Source of the DNA: JANOXC01 sp031418215
GTDB taxonomy: Bacteria; Bacteroidota; Bacteroidia; AKYH767-A; OLB10
DNA: 18,290 nucleotides
Assembly: GCA_031418215.1 (NCBI GenBank)
Contig: JANOXC010000109.1
Span: 1-18,290, forward strand
Direction: 5' to 3'
Position 1 is the first letter of the stretch. Each line of letters opens with the position of its first letter. Below the pieces are notes generated by a model. It saw nothing but the letters and a program-made list of their open reading frames with translations, did no database searches and was not told the DNA's origin. The position numbers were made by a program, and so were the translations under genes. Shown piece after piece: positions 8,169 through 15,968 of this stretch.

Positions 8169-8238
8169 GGTCGGGTGACCGAGTGGTAGGTGAAGGTCCG
8201 CAAGACCTTTTACAGTAGTTCGAATCTGCTCCCGACCT
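8169..8238 (+). tRNA. tRNA-Cys (anticodon GCA), with C33
   Basis: A 70-nt cloverleaf. The acceptor stem ggtcggg/cccgacc (8169-8175 and 8231-8237) has 7 perfect pairs. The D-arm is acc-gagtggta-ggt. The anticodon stem aaggt/acctt has 5 perfect pairs around the loop CCGCAAG (8198-8204), with anticodon GCA at 8200-8202. The variable loop is ttac. The T-arm is agtag-TTCGAAT-ctgct with one G-U pair. The discriminator base is T (8238), the known cysteine identity base U73. CCA is not encoded (the next bases are CA). Loop position 33 is C and position 38 is G, whereas Bacteroidota tRNA-Cys loops, as I recall them, read CTGCAAA. The cysteine call rests on anticodon and U73. Whether the molecule is functional with C33 is open. 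Confidence 0.85.
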
Positions 8239-8341
8239 CAATGCACTTTTTCTGTTGCATTTTTCATTAATAACAGTAATGTGTAATAGCAACAAATTTC
8301 ATCTTTCAATTAATTAAGGCTCCTTTACTCATAGGGCGCAT

Positions 8342-8373
8342 TTTGTGAATTACTGGTTAATTGCTTATCTTTA
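8342..8373 (+). promoter_or_regulatory. Promoter for the 55-residue protein gene
   Basis: TTTG at 8342-8345 and TATCTTTA at 8366-8373 (one mismatch to TAnnTTTG) are 20 bases apart, the usual Bacteroidota -33/-7 spacing. Only 8 bases separate the -7 box from the ATG at 8382, so the transcript would have almost no leader. Confidence 0.5.
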
Positions 8374-8381
8374 TAAAATCT

Positions 8382-8549
8382 ATGAATGAAATTGAAAGTT
8401 TAGAATTGTTGAATAAGATTATTGATGAAAGGGAAAATCATTTTCAACATGCTTTAAGTGAAGCTGCTGACAATCAACTGCTCAATCATCTGAAAAGCGA
8501 TCTTGATTTTTTGAAGGAAAAACGAAAGACATTAATTGAAAATAATTAA
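8382..8549 (+). CDS. Small helical protein of unknown function
   Basis: 55 residues from the ATG at 8382, sequence MNEIESLELLNKIIDEREN onward. It is highly charged, has no signal peptide or membrane segment, contains no Cys, and has a leucine/isoleucine spacing that suggests one or two amphipathic helices or a short coiled coil (NQLLNHLKSDLDFLKEKRK near the C-terminus). A TTG seven codons earlier (8361) would extend the frame, but it lies inside the promoter described at 8342-8373, so the ATG is preferred. It follows tRNA-Cys by 143 bases and converges on ndh with about 20 bases between stop codons. I do not recognise the family. A real gene is supported by the good promoter and the sensible composition, but a gene this short could be chance. 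Confidence 0.55.
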   Translation: MNEIESLELLNKIIDERENHFQHALSEAADNQLLNHLKSDLDFLKEKRKTLIENN

Positions 8550-8569
8550 CAAGCTCCTAAGATAATATT

Positions 8570-9850
8570 TTACACATTGGTGTTTTTCTTGTAAGGTCTG
8601 ATAATTAACCTGATTGCTCTGTCATAACTGAAATAATTCCACATCCAGTTTACCAGCACCACAATACGATTTCTAAAACCTACTATCGACATGAGATGTA
8701 CAAACATCCAGATAAGCCAGGCAAACATGCCTCGAAATTGCAAATGATGAAAGTCAGCAACAGCTTTGTTCCGACCAATTGTGGCCATTGATCCCAGGTC
8801 TTTATAGTTAAATACATTCCATTTACGATTGTCCTGCAGGTTTAAGTTTCGGGCAAGATTTTTCGCTTGTTGAATAGCTACTGGAGCCAGCATGGGATAG
8901 GCTTCTTTATCAGCATTTTTCATAGCCGCTAAATCACCAATTGCGAAAATGCTGTCGTATCCGGTGATTCGATTATAACTATCCACTTTTAACCTACTTG
9001 ATTTAGTTACTGCGTCATCCTTAAAGCCGTTAATTAATTGGCCTTTTACGCCGGCAGTCCAGATGAATGTGCTGCATTTTATTTCACCGGCAGGATTTAA
9101 AATAGCGGTTTCATTGATGTAGGAAGTTACTGCTGTATTCAAATGAAGTTGTACCCCCATTTTTTTTAAAAAATGTTGTGCTGTTTTTGAACTATTATCC
9201 GACATGGCTGCTAGTAGTTTGCCGGAAGACTCTACGAGGTGAATATTCAATTCTTCAATTTTTAATTCAGGATAATCAATGGGCAAAACATGTTTTTTTA
9301 ATTCAGCTAAGGCGCCGGCAATTTCAACACCTGTTGGGCCGCCGCCAACAACTACAATATGAAAATGCTTTTCCCTTTCAACTACATTTTTTTCGGTAAG
9401 CAACTTCTCAAAGTTTTGCAAAAGAAGACTTCTCAGGTTGAGTGCATCAGGAACACTTTTTAATGGCATGCTGTTATTTTCAAATGCAATATTGCTGAAG
9501 AAATTTGTAGTGCTGCCGGTGGCCAGTACTAAATAGTCATATTTTATTTCTCCCAGATCGGTTTCCAAAAGACAACCCTTACTTCTCACTGAATAAACTT
9601 CAGCCATCCTGAATATGAAATTTTGATAACCTGAAAATATTTTCCGTATGGGGTAGGCAATTGAATCGGGCTCTAAGCCGCCAGTAGCAACCTGGTAAAG
9701 CAAAGGTTGAAAAGTATGGTAATTGTTTTTATCCAACAATACGACCTGGTATAATTTCTTTGACAAACGTTTAGCCAACTCAATTCCGCCAAATCCACCG
9801 CCAATGATAACGATGCGTTTAAGTGATGTTTCAGGGACCAATGAGTTCAT
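8570..9850 (-). CDS. ndh: Type II NADH dehydrogenase (NDH-2)
   Basis: 426-residue flavoprotein that passes electrons from NADH to membrane quinone without pumping protons. The FAD-binding GGGFGG motif is at 17-22, with the strand-end acidic residue D40. The conserved FQPLLYQVATGGLEPD runs 47-62. A second dinucleotide fold for NADH has VVGGGPTGVEIAGAL around 167-181. The FAD C-terminal motif is AIGDLA (303-308), followed by PVAIQQA (323-329) at the place of the NDH-2 quinone-site AQxAxQ motif. The C-terminus is rich in aromatic and hydrophobic residues (WLIWMFVHLMSIVGF and WMWNYFSY), typical of the membrane-anchoring tail of Bacteroidota NDH-2. Length fits the family. It is divergently transcribed from the FUSC-like gene across 141 bases; no convincing minus-strand promoter box was found. 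Very likely functional, as all expected motifs are present. Confidence 0.93.
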   Translation of the reverse strand: MNSLVPETSLKRIVIIGGGFGGIELAKRLSKKLYQVVLLDKNNYHTFQPLLYQVATGGLEPDSIAYPIRKIFSGYQNFIFRMAEVYSVRSKGCLLETDLGEIKYDYLVLATGSTTNFFSNIAFENNSMPLKSVPDALNLRSLLLQNFEKLLTEKNVVEREKHFHIVVVGGGPTGVEIAGALAELKKHVLPIDYPELKIEELNIHLVESSGKLLAAMSDNSSKTAQHFLKKMGVQLHLNTAVTSYINETAILNPAGEIKCSTFIWTAGVKGQLINGFKDDAVTKSSRLKVDSYNRITGYDSIFAIGDLAAMKNADKEAYPMLAPVAIQQAKNLARNLNLQDNRKWNVFNYKDLGSMATIGRNKAVADFHHLQFRGMFAWLIWMFVHLMSIVGFRNRIVVLVNWMWNYFSYDRAIRLIIRPYKKNTNV

Positions 9851-9950
9851 TCTATCAAGTGTATTTTTTTATAAATTAGGCGAAACTTGACTTAACTTTT
9901 GACTTTTGCTGGTGCAAGTTTAGACATAAAAACAGCTTGCTGTATTTATT

Positions 9951-9984
9951 TTTGGAATTAAGTATCGAAGGAATATTATCTTTG
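9951..9984 (+). promoter_or_regulatory. Promoter for the FUSC-like gene
   Basis: TTTG at 9951-9954 and a perfect TATCTTTG at 9977-9984 are 22 bases apart. The ATG (9992) comes 7 bases after the -7 box, implying a leaderless or nearly leaderless mRNA. Confidence 0.6.
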
Positions 9985-9991
9985 TTTCAGG

Positions 9992-10504
9992 ATGTCGTTT
10001 TTTTCATTCAATAGCAAATCTCCGTTTTATGTCTCCCGAATTGTTCTCGGTTGTTCAATTATATGGGCATCCTTGTATTTTTTACCGGATCAAAATAAGC
10101 TCTTTGCACTAATCTCTGTCATTGTAGTGACAGAACCTGATGTGAACTTATTGCTGGATGCGGTTCGTTCAAGAATCATTAATACTTTAACCGGTTGCTC
10201 CCTTGGTTTATTGTTTATATATATAGCACCAACCTTTTGGTCGATGATGATAGCTATTTCAATTGCTGTTATTATCAGTACTTCTTACAAAAAATATCCG
10301 GCAAGCTGGAAACTTGCTCCGGTTACTGTTGTTCTGGTAATGATTTCTGCATTGGCAAAGGATATTACATGGAAAGATGCTATGGAAACTGCTTTAAGCC
10401 GTACCAGTGAGATACTATATGGAAGCATGGTAGCAGTGTTATTAAGTGTTGGTGCCAATTTTCTAAGAAAAAAGTTGGGGTTTAAGGATTACGAACAGAA
10501 ATAA
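9992..10504 (+). CDS. Short FUSC/aromatic-acid-exporter-like membrane protein
   Basis: 170-residue polytopic membrane protein resembling the membrane half of the FUSC (fusaric acid resistance) and ArAE families. Hydrophobic segments lie near 15-31, 36-47, 62-100 (two helices) and 109-122, with a last one near 138-155. The segment RSRIINTLTGCSLGLLFIY matches the conserved 'R..gTl.G...G' element of FUSC proteins. TEPDVNLLLDAVRSR before it corresponds to the usual cytosolic loop. The C-terminus is basic (RKKLGFKDYEQK). Full FUSC exporters are 350-700 residues with two such halves, so this protein may act as a homo-oligomer. The substrate is unknown. It shares an intergenic region with ndh but is divergently oriented. 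The start is fixed by the promoter only 7 bases upstream. Confidence 0.7.
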   Translation: MSFFSFNSKSPFYVSRIVLGCSIIWASLYFLPDQNKLFALISVIVVTEPDVNLLLDAVRSRIINTLTGCSLGLLFIYIAPTFWSMMIAISIAVIISTSYKKYPASWKLAPVTVVLVMISALAKDITWKDAMETALSRTSEILYGSMVAVLLSVGANFLRKKLGFKDYEQK

Positions 10505-10826
10505 ATATTTTTTTCTCAAAGTGCAACTTTTTTTTCCGGGGTTCGTATCATCCTAAGTTGAAGGGTTTGCAATCCCAACTTTCTGACAGATAATTTTATT
10601 TTTTAACAGGGAGCGGAATGCAAAGCTAATTTCTTATTGGATGGATTTGCTATTTAGTTAGCTCATTTTTGATTCAACGGTCAGGCGGATTTCCAAGATT
10701 ATATTTCCAAATCGTTAAATCTAACCAATTGGGTTTTTGAAATGCAACCAAATATGATCTTAATCGTATTAATCTCATCAAATTGACTAAGCCTAGTTCA
10801 AATATTTAAAATTAATTTCATTGAAT
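10505..10826. other. Gene-free stretch before the T9SS cargo pair
   Basis: No reading frame of interest. The only structure seen is the weak hairpin listed at 10555-10581. No TAnnTTTG box could be placed convincingly before the ATG at 10827, which leaves the promoter of the following gene unassigned. Confidence 0.4.
10555..10581 (+). terminator. Possible terminator hairpin after the FUSC-like gene
   Basis: AAGTTG..GGG and CCCAACTT pair with a two-base bulge around an 8-base loop. No T run follows immediately, although a T-rich stretch comes about 15 bases later. Weak candidate. Confidence 0.3.
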
Positions 10827-13601
10827 ATGAAAAGTAATACTACAAATAAAAGGATGAGACCTGCAATGAGAATGCGCAATCGCATGAAGGTAGTTCAAAA
10901 AATGACATGGGTGGTTGCCGATGTGCTTTCTTTATCCGTTTTAGTTGGACTGGCGATTTATTTGCAGTTTGCAAAGGTTGACAATGTGGCCAATATAACT
11001 TCAGGTGATTTCAGAACTAAAACTTCCGGCAACTGGAATAGCACCGGTACTTGGCAGAAATTCAATGGAGCGAAATGGGAAGATGCAACATCTGTTCCTT
11101 CTTCAGCAAATGGCACCATTGAAATACGCCAGGGACATACAATATCTGTTAATACAAATATTACGATTGATCAAACAGTGATTGAATCCGGTGGTACTAT
11201 TGAATGTCAGCCGGGTAGATATTTGATAATAGATGACGGCCCTGGAACTGATTTAATTGTCAAAGGAACGCTATCTATTTTTAATGGTAGTTTCCTGACG
11301 CAGATTGCCTCATCTGCAGTAGAATTAACAGGTTCACTATCAATGGCAGTAGGAAGTTCTCAGGAAATAGCAAGTGAAGCAACATTAACGATTAATGATG
11401 GCGGAACGTTTATTAATGATGGCGGTAATTTGGCAGTTGCTCCTAACAAATGGATAATAAATACAGGTGGAAAATACAAGAGTGCTATTAATGGTGACAT
11501 TATTCCGAAAGCAGTATGGAAGGATGGATCTATTTGTGAAATCACCGGTGTAACAACCAAGATACCCAGTAACCTTAATCAATCATTTGCAGATTTTGTG
11601 TGGGATTGTCCTGAACAATCTGCACTGGTTAACCTTGCCGGTAAAATCACAAATGTAAACGGTGATTTCTCCTTTATTTCATCAGGTAATGGTGCTGTTG
11701 GACTTAGCAATGCTGAAAATTGTACATTAAATGTTGGTGGCGATTTTCATATGAAAGGTGGTGACTTTTTTCAATGTACGGCAGCAAAAAAATCTGTAAT
11801 TGAAATAGCAGGTAATTTTATACAAACAGGAGGAGTCTTCTCCGGAACAAAGATTATGAACGGCGGATTGGCCGATGGTACACCAACAATTAATGTTAAA
11901 GGAGATTATTATATAAGCGGTGGAACTTTTGATATGAGTCAAAATAATAGTGCTGCAAATGGAAGCGGGATTTGTTCATTTAATTTAAGTGGTGACTTTA
12001 TACAAAGAGGGGGTACGCTAACACAAACTGCTGCTCAAACTGACTTAACGAATGGTAATTTTGGATTTGGAAAAATAAATTTCAATAAACAAGGCAAGCA
12101 AATTTTTTCCAGGAAATCAGGAGTTATTACCAATGCTGTTAGTTTTCAGGTTAACAATGGCTCCGTACTTGACTTGGGAACAAGTTTTCCTGTAGGCAAA
12201 GGAACATTTATTGTTGCCGATGGTGGTGGTTTATTGATTGGTTCACCTGCCGGTATTACTGCAACTTCATCAAATGGTAATATACAGGTTAATGGCGGAC
12301 GTGTTTTGAGTACAAAGGGAAACTATACTTATAATGGAACAAGTGCTCAGGTAACTGGTGATGGATTACCAGCAGAGGTAAATAATTTGGCCATCAACAA
12401 CAACCATCATCTTAATTTATCTAATAAGGTTGCTGTAAATGGTTCACTTGTATTGGAGAAAGGCCAGATCATTACAGGTGCACAGGAAATTGCAGTAAAC
12501 AATACAGATAAATCAGCTGTCTCCGGTTATTCAGAAGAAAGTTATGTAAGAGGCAATCTTCGCAGACAGGTGAAGTCCACAGGAACCTATGATTTCCCAT
12601 TGGGCACAGCATCGAATTATGAATTTGTCAATATTAATCTTTCAGGTATTTCAGGTTGCAGTTCTATTTTGGGAACGTTTAACAATGTTAATCCTGGTGG
12701 CAATTCAGCTTCATTAGCAGGCATAACAGTAAATGGGTCAACAGTTGATGCATTACTAAATTATGGATATTGGACACTCACTCCAAATGCAACAGTTTCA
12801 TCAGGGACCTATAGCGTTACCTTAAAAGAAAGCGGTCATTCAAGACCTGCCGGTAATGCCGATAACTATTGTGTACTGACCAAAACCAGTAAGAGTACGC
12901 CATGGCAATCACAGGGAACTCATCTGAGCGCTGCGCAAAATGAAGCAGAGGGAACAGCAATTGCAAGCCGAAGCAGCCTTAACACTTTCGGTAATTATGC
13001 AATTGGTTTAAGTAATGGCAACACAGAAGCAATAGCTGCGAAATCAATTAATTTCAATGCAAAAATCAATAGTGAGATTGTTGAATTGGCATGGTCGGTG
13101 AAAGCAGAAGATAATAACAACTACTTTACAATTGAGCGTTCCAGTGACGGTGTACATTTTGAGTCCTTGCTTAACAAGCAGGGTACGGGTAGTTCATCGT
13201 CGTTAAATTATAGCGATTTGGATTCAAGACCGTTGGCTGGATATTCATTTTACCGTTTAAAGCAAACAGACAAGTCAGGACGTACATCCTATTCAGAAAT
13301 AAAACGCGTGCAAAAAAATGTTGGTGGTGAGCAAATAGCATCGTCATTAAAATTAAAATCAATTTCGCCGAATCCTTTTGGAGAGAGCTTTACCATAGCA
13401 TTTGAAATGAAAGTAAATGCACCGGTTAATTTCCAAATGCTCAACTCCTCAGGACAGGTTGTATTGGAAAAAGTTATTAATGCAATTGACGGGTTAAACA
13501 AATTGGAATTTAAAGATGAGAAAGGATTGCCGGGTGGAATTTATGTCGCTGTCTTAACTTACAGGGATGAAAAGGCAACGCAAAAAGTGTTGAAGAAATA
13601 G
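10827..13601 (+). CDS. Large beta-rich T9SS type A sorting protein
   Basis: 924 residues from the ATG at 10827; a TTG two codons earlier also fits the frame. The N-terminus has about 24 residues rich in Arg, Lys and Met (KRMRPAMRMRNRMKVVQKM), then a hydrophobic segment (about 27-46) that should act as Sec signal or anchor. From about 55, a 'GDFRTKTSGNWNSTGTWQ' module with IRQGHTISVNTNITIDQTVI is the cell-surface beta-strand module often opening large Bacteroidota T9SS proteins. A long region of strand-turn repeats (GNF, GGDF, GGTF) suggests a beta-helix. Around 740-825 comes the fibronectin-like segment with ELAWSVKAEDNNNYFTIERS and FYRLKQTDKSGRTSYSE. From about 845 the sorting domain begins SISPNPFGESF, contains LPGGIYVAVL and ends KVLKK. 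It is predicted to be secreted or surface-bound. It is followed 49 bases later by a related gene, so co-transcription is likely. Function unknown beyond surface adhesin or scaffold. Confidence 0.85.
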   Translation: MKSNTTNKRMRPAMRMRNRMKVVQKMTWVVADVLSLSVLVGLAIYLQFAKVDNVANITSGDFRTKTSGNWNSTGTWQKFNGAKWEDATSVPSSANGTIEIRQGHTISVNTNITIDQTVIESGGTIECQPGRYLIIDDGPGTDLIVKGTLSIFNGSFLTQIASSAVELTGSLSMAVGSSQEIASEATLTINDGGTFINDGGNLAVAPNKWIINTGGKYKSAINGDIIPKAVWKDGSICEITGVTTKIPSNLNQSFADFVWDCPEQSALVNLAGKITNVNGDFSFISSGNGAVGLSNAENCTLNVGGDFHMKGGDFFQCTAAKKSVIEIAGNFIQTGGVFSGTKIMNGGLADGTPTINVKGDYYISGGTFDMSQNNSAANGSGICSFNLSGDFIQRGGTLTQTAAQTDLTNGNFGFGKINFNKQGKQIFSRKSGVITNAVSFQVNNGSVLDLGTSFPVGKGTFIVADGGGLLIGSPAGITATSSNGNIQVNGGRVLSTKGNYTYNGTSAQVTGDGLPAEVNNLAINNNHHLNLSNKVAVNGSLVLEKGQIITGAQEIAVNNTDKSAVSGYSEESYVRGNLRRQVKSTGTYDFPLGTASNYEFVNINLSGISGCSSILGTFNNVNPGGNSASLAGITVNGSTVDALLNYGYWTLTPNATVSSGTYSVTLKESGHSRPAGNADNYCVLTKTSKSTPWQSQGTHLSAAQNEAEGTAIASRSSLNTFGNYAIGLSNGNTEAIAAKSINFNAKINSEIVELAWSVKAEDNNNYFTIERSSDGVHFESLLNKQGTGSSSSLNYSDLDSRPLAGYSFYRLKQTDKSGRTSYSEIKRVQKNVGGEQIASSLKLKSISPNPFGESFTIAFEMKVNAPVNFQMLNSSGQVVLEKVINAIDGLNKLEFKDEKGLPGGIYVAVLTYRDEKATQKVLKK

Positions 13602-13650
13602 TTCAATTATTTAAAAATAATTCTTGAACTAATTTCAAAAAGAACTTTTC

Positions 13651-14871
13651 ATGGGGAAAATGAGATTAATACAAAGGCAAAAAGTAAGGGCAAGTCTTCA
13701 ACAGAGAATGATGATGCGATTAAATATCAATATTCAACAGAAACAAAAAATTACCCTTAGAAAGGTGATTTACTTTTCAGCGTTGATCTCTGCAATTTGT
13801 AGTTCGGTTTTTATTGCTTTGAATTTAGGCGCAAAGAAAGAAGCTGTGGCAGGTGGTACAACAAAATTTACTTTAAGTAATGGTGAGTGGAGCAATCAAA
13901 TTTGGTCAAATACTTCCAGTACCGGTGCCACTTGCAATTGCGATCCCGGTAATAATTATAATGGTCCCGGCATTACGATAGCTCATCAAATTGTAAGTAG
14001 TGTTTATAATCCATTGAAAATTTCAGGAGGTGGATATGTGAATATTTTGTTGGGATCAAGTCTTGTAATCAATGGTGATTTCGAATTAAATGGGGGAAGT
14101 ATAGTTAACATCGAAGCAAGTGATACCGTTATTGTAAATGGTAATGCAACAATTAGCGGCGGTTCCACTGTTAATTTAGGTTCAGTTTCATTCTTAAAAA
14201 TAAATGGCAATGTTACTTTATCCGGAGGATCGAAAGTTACGGGTCCAGGAGGTGCATCACATTCTGGCGCAGTGTCAGGTTCCGGTTGGGGACCGGGTGT
14301 TGTTTTGCCTATTGAATTAATTTATTTTAAAGCTGAAAATACAGGAGAAGAAGTTAATCTTACTTGGGCCACTTCATCAGAAAAAAATAATGATTACTTT
14401 ACTATTGAACGTTCTGCTGACGGTAAGCTGTTTGAAGAAGTGTCGAGAAAGCAAGGGGCAGGCAATAGTAACAGTAAAATAAGTTATTCAGTTTTAGACA
14501 ATCAATTTGTAAATAAAGGCTCTTACTACCGATTAAAACAAACTGATTATAACGGACATTACACTTACAGTCGGAACGTGATGGTTAAAAATAATTCCGG
14601 CAAGGACCATATTGATTTGTTGATTAATTCAATTGCGCCAAACCCAGTTACTGATCAATTTACTATTGATTATTCTGTAAAAAATGAAGGCCAAGTGGTT
14701 ATGCAGATTGTGAACAAGTTTGGGACTATAATTGATAAAAAATCTTTAAATTCCAATAAAGGTTCAAATAGCTATATATATAATAAAATGGCAGATTTAC
14801 CAAATGGAGTTTACTTTGTTAGCCTTATTTTTGATGATAAAAAGGAGACGAAGAAAATTGTAAAGTTGTAG
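13651..14871 (+). CDS. T9SS type A sorting protein, shorter relative of the upstream gene
   Basis: 406 residues. An unusually long basic N-terminus (about 38 residues, including QRMMMRLNINIQQKQK) precedes a hydrophobic segment near 39-60; AVA before GG could be a cleavage site. Residues about 68-200 are Gly/Asn/Ser-rich with repeating strand units (INGDFELNGG, VNGNATISGG, INGNVTLSGG) that look like a small beta-helix, then a Gly/Ser-rich linker. Residues about 215-310 carry the same module as the upstream protein: NLTWATSSEKNNDYFTIERS and YYRLKQTDYNGHYTYS. The sorting domain starts near 323 with NSIAPNPVTDQF, has LPNGVYFVSL and ends KIVKL. The 49-base gap and shared N- and C-terminal plans point to an operon formed by duplication, with the middle region shortened. 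Its role is unknown; surface-exposed by inference. Confidence 0.83.
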   Translation: MGKMRLIQRQKVRASLQQRMMMRLNINIQQKQKITLRKVIYFSALISAICSSVFIALNLGAKKEAVAGGTTKFTLSNGEWSNQIWSNTSSTGATCNCDPGNNYNGPGITIAHQIVSSVYNPLKISGGGYVNILLGSSLVINGDFELNGGSIVNIEASDTVIVNGNATISGGSTVNLGSVSFLKINGNVTLSGGSKVTGPGGASHSGAVSGSGWGPGVVLPIELIYFKAENTGEEVNLTWATSSEKNNDYFTIERSADGKLFEEVSRKQGAGNSNSKISYSVLDNQFVNKGSYYRLKQTDYNGHYTYSRNVMVKNNSGKDHIDLLINSIAPNPVTDQFTIDYSVKNEGQVVMQIVNKFGTIIDKKSLNSNKGSNSYIYNKMADLPNGVYFVSLIFDDKKETKKIVKL

Positions 14872-14959
14872 GCGCTCAATTACCATCCTGAAATTTAAAG
14901 ATTTTCTGTTAATTCAAATTTCAAGTCAAGGTGATTTGAAGAACTACTATTGTTCGAAC

Positions 14960-14995
14960 AAAAAAAAGTCACCAGTTAAAGGGTGACTTTTTTTT
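14960..14995. terminator. Strong bidirectional intrinsic terminator
   Basis: A perfect 14-bp stem: A8-GTCACC at 14960-14973 and GGTGAC-T8 at 14982-14995, with an 8-base loop. It has a T run on both strands, matching its position between convergent genes ending at 14871 (+) and 15016 (-). Confidence 0.88.
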
Positions 14996-15015
14996 GAATT
15001 AGCTTATTACGATCT

Positions 15016-15714
15016 TTAATTATGATTCACCACCATTTTATAAGAGCGGGAGATTTTATCATTTACAACCATGGAAAGAATGTAAATACCATTTGAAAGC
15101 TCTGAAGTTGTAATAACCTTTGCACCTTGTGTTTCTTCCAGATTTACTGATCTTACCTTGTTGCCAAGCATGTTGTAAAAATTAACACTTGCATGTTGAG
15201 CACCATCAGGTAATTGATAACTTAAAACAGCGAAATTATTGATTGGATTATTGAATTTCAGAAAAGTGGCTTTGTTGTTTTCAGCTACACTTGTTGTGCT
15301 GAATACAAATTCCATTGTAATATTAGCTGAATCAGAAGGATTGCCGATATCATAGAAATGATAGCTCAAGATATCCGTCCCATCATAACCAAGTGGGTCA
15401 ATATGCGCTTTAAAAGTACCTTCAGACGTGTTTGCATATATTACAGTTGGGAACAAGGAAGTATCAGTGTTAGGTAAATAACAATACTGGCCAAAGCAAA
15501 AGGTTTCTTCATGATTAGCAGTTAATGACTGAATAGTCCTGATAATATTGATTTCAACAGAATCATTATTGTTGTTTTCTACATCAAGAAATGCCTCAAG
15601 CGGTGTAACATTATCCGGTGAAAAATACTGCAAAGTGGTATTTGTCAGGTTTATCTGCCCTTGTGAATAAAGAAACGCAAGAATAAAAAGAGAGAATAGT
15701 ATTAGTTTTTTCAT
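15016..15714 (-). CDS. Small T9SS type A sorting protein with CxxxxC motif
   Basis: 232 residues from the ATG at 15714. The frame is open to 15771, but a perfect TAnnTTTG box at 15747-15740 lies inside that extension, and the Sec signal starts at the chosen Met (MKKLILFSLFILAFLYSQG). The mature N-terminal domain (about 20-145) is beta-rich, with SVEINIIRTIQSL followed by CFGQYC. From memory, this layout recurs in small secreted Bacteroidota proteins found beside Omp28- and TlpA-like genes. The sorting domain covers about 151-232, with FNNPINNFAVLSY, LSNGIYILSM and a C-terminal SYKMVVNHN. It is divergent from the Omp28-like gene, with promoters facing away from each other. A pair of Cys in a short loop could form a disulfide and link it to the redox genes next door; that is inference. 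Confidence 0.75.
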   Translation of the reverse strand: MKKLILFSLFILAFLYSQGQINLTNTTLQYFSPDNVTPLEAFLDVENNNNDSVEINIIRTIQSLTANHEETFCFGQYCYLPNTDTSLFPTVIYANTSEGTFKAHIDPLGYDGTDILSYHFYDIGNPSDSANITMEFVFSTTSVAENNKATFLKFNNPINNFAVLSYQLPDGAQHASVNFYNMLGNKVRSVNLEETQGAKVITTSELSNGIYILSMVVNDKISRSYKMVVNHN

Positions 15715-15739
15715 GCCATTAATGTTTGTTTTTGAGCAA

Positions 15740-15747
15740 CAAATATA
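15740..15747 (-). promoter_or_regulatory. TAnnTTTG -7 box for the small T9SS gene
   Basis: TATATTTG on the minus strand, a full consensus match, 25 bases before the ATG at 15714. It decides the start by lying inside the longer frame. No clear -33 TTTG at standard distance. Confidence 0.6.
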
Positions 15748-15936
15748 GGGGATATTATGCTTTAAATTCATGAATAGTGAAGCGAATATGAGGCCATGTC
15801 CACTTATATGATAGTATTTTAATTAATTTGCTTTCAGTTATTGGTAAAAAGGGGTGTTTTTTAGTCGAAAATGGAGTGAATTGTCAAATTCTTCCTTTTT
15901 GGTAACATTTAATTTTATGATCAATTATTTTTGGCT

Positions 15937-15944
15937 TAGCTTTG
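15937..15944 (+). promoter_or_regulatory. TAnnTTTG -7 box for the Omp28-like gene
   Basis: TAGCTTTG matches the consensus fully and lies 24 bases before the ATG at 15969. It overlaps the alternative TTG start at 15942, which argues against that start. Confidence 0.6.
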
Positions 15945-15968
15945 CTAGACAATTCCAAAAAAAAATTC

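Noticed and set aside
8140..8260. tRNA gene as an integration (att) site
   Set aside because: I saw no integrase, no repeated tRNA 3' end and no foreign gene block beside the tRNA.
10505..10826. Riboswitch or small RNA in the gap before the T9SS pair
   Set aside because: Only one weak bulged hairpin was found and no known riboswitch core could be recognised.
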